Shown piece after piece: positions 5,771 to 6,063 of a DNA stretch of 6,063 nucleotides. The stretch comes from Acidobacteriota bacterium (lineage in GTDB: Bacteria; Acidobacteriota; Terriglobia; Terriglobales; Acidobacteriaceae): the NCBI GenBank assembly GCA_021810815.1, contig JAJZHR010000163.1, forward strand, positions 1-6,063. The letters run 5' to 3'. The number at the start of each line of letters is the position of its first letter. Positions within the stretch are counted from its first letter, which is position 1. A program made the position numbers and the translations under genes. The notes beneath the pieces are model-generated. The model was not told the DNA's origin, did no database searches, and worked only from the letters and a program-made list of their open reading frames with translations.

Positions 5771-6063
5771 CGACGAGCCCCGGCACGGCAAAGCAGGGAT
5801 GGACCTGGCAGCGCATCGCGCGGCGCGTCCGCGTCCCTTTGGGATTTGTGTTCGCAGCCGTGTACATGTGGCTGGCGCGCCCCACCGCCGCATCGCTCCT
5901 GTGGAGCCTGCTGCTGGTCGCTCCCGGCGTCTGGTTGCGGGCCTACGCCTCGGGCTACGTCCGCAAAAATGCGGAACTGGCGACGACGGGACCCTATGCG
6001 CACACGCGCAACCCGCTCTACCTCGGCTCCATGCTGATCGCTTTCGGCTTTGCCGCAGCTTCG
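5767..6063 (+). CDS. Isoprenylcysteine carboxyl methyltransferase/phospholipid methyltransferase-family membrane protein, N-terminal part
   Basis: The first 99 residues of an integral-membrane protein run off the right edge. Seen: a basic N-terminus (Arg16, Arg19, Arg20, Arg22), hydrophobic segments at about 23-37 and 42-61, then GPYAHTRNPLYLG (75-87) leading into a third hydrophobic segment. The GPY-x-x-x-R-(N/H)-P-x-Y-x-G pattern is the signature of the ICMT/PEMT-like superfamily, which uses S-adenosylmethionine to methylate lipid or prenyl-cysteine substrates within the membrane. Bacterial members mostly have no proven substrate, and a lipid or isoprenoid is only a guess. The SAM-binding C-terminal motifs lie outside the window. 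The ATG at 5767 overlaps the heptosyltransferase stop as ATGA, and AAGGA lies 6 bases upstream, so the two genes are probably translated together. The link to LPS synthesis rests on context only. Confidence 0.85.
   Translation, partial: MTTSPGTAKQGWTWQRIARRVRVPLGFVFAAVYMWLARPTAASLLWSLLLVAPGVWLRAYASGYVRKNAELATTGPYAHTRNPLYLGSMLIAFGFAAAS

Noticed and set aside
4520..5893. 457-codon minus-strand open frame opposite the heptosyltransferase
   Set aside because: It is antisense to conserved GT9 motifs and its composition is Arg/Ala/Cys-rich without any family pattern.

Overview
The window is GC-rich, gene-dense bacterial chromosome with no sign of mobile DNA, RNA genes or CRISPR. The gene content points to a Gram-negative bacterium that makes Kdo- and heptose-containing lipopolysaccharide and forms tRNA T54 with the folate-dependent enzyme TrmFO. 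Together with an unfamiliar secreted protein, my best guess is an Acidobacteriota member of the Terriglobales/Acidobacteriaceae type. That assignment is inference from recall, not from a search.

Left half (1-1728, minus strand): a three-gene unit read right to left. It holds a secreted protein of unknown function, a GNAT acetyltransferase of the spermidine/spermine (diamine) acetyltransferase type, and the N-terminal 172 residues of TrmFO, cut by the window edge. Both junctions are 4-bp GTGA overlaps. A good sigma-70-like promoter (TTGCCG, 17 bp, GATAAT) lies just upstream of the secreted-protein gene. It places that gene's start at 1728 rather than further upstream.

Centre (1729-1840): a short divergent intergenic region. 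Its minus-strand promoter lies partly inside an 18-bp sequence that is repeated perfectly in the signal-peptide region of the gene it drives.

Right half (1841-6063, plus strand): an envelope-lipid cluster. It holds waaA (Kdo transferase), lpxK (lipid A 4'-kinase), a family 9 heptosyltransferase resembling WaaC, and the start of an integral-membrane methyltransferase of the isoprenylcysteine/phospholipid methyltransferase type, cut by the right edge. LpxK makes lipid IVA, WaaA adds Kdo to it, and the heptosyltransferase extends the inner core. Three consecutive steps of LPS assembly are therefore encoded together. The waaA/lpxK junction is a GTGA overlap and the heptosyltransferase/methyltransferase junction is an ATGA overlap.

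The most unusual structure is inside waaA. It carries two separate 15-bp tandem arrays, one in a surface loop of the C-terminal domain and one forming the C-terminal tail. Each encodes degenerate pentapeptide repeats, and the second runs into the ribosome binding site of lpxK. I found no convincing new defence, mobile or signalling system; the window is otherwise ordinary core-genome sequence.
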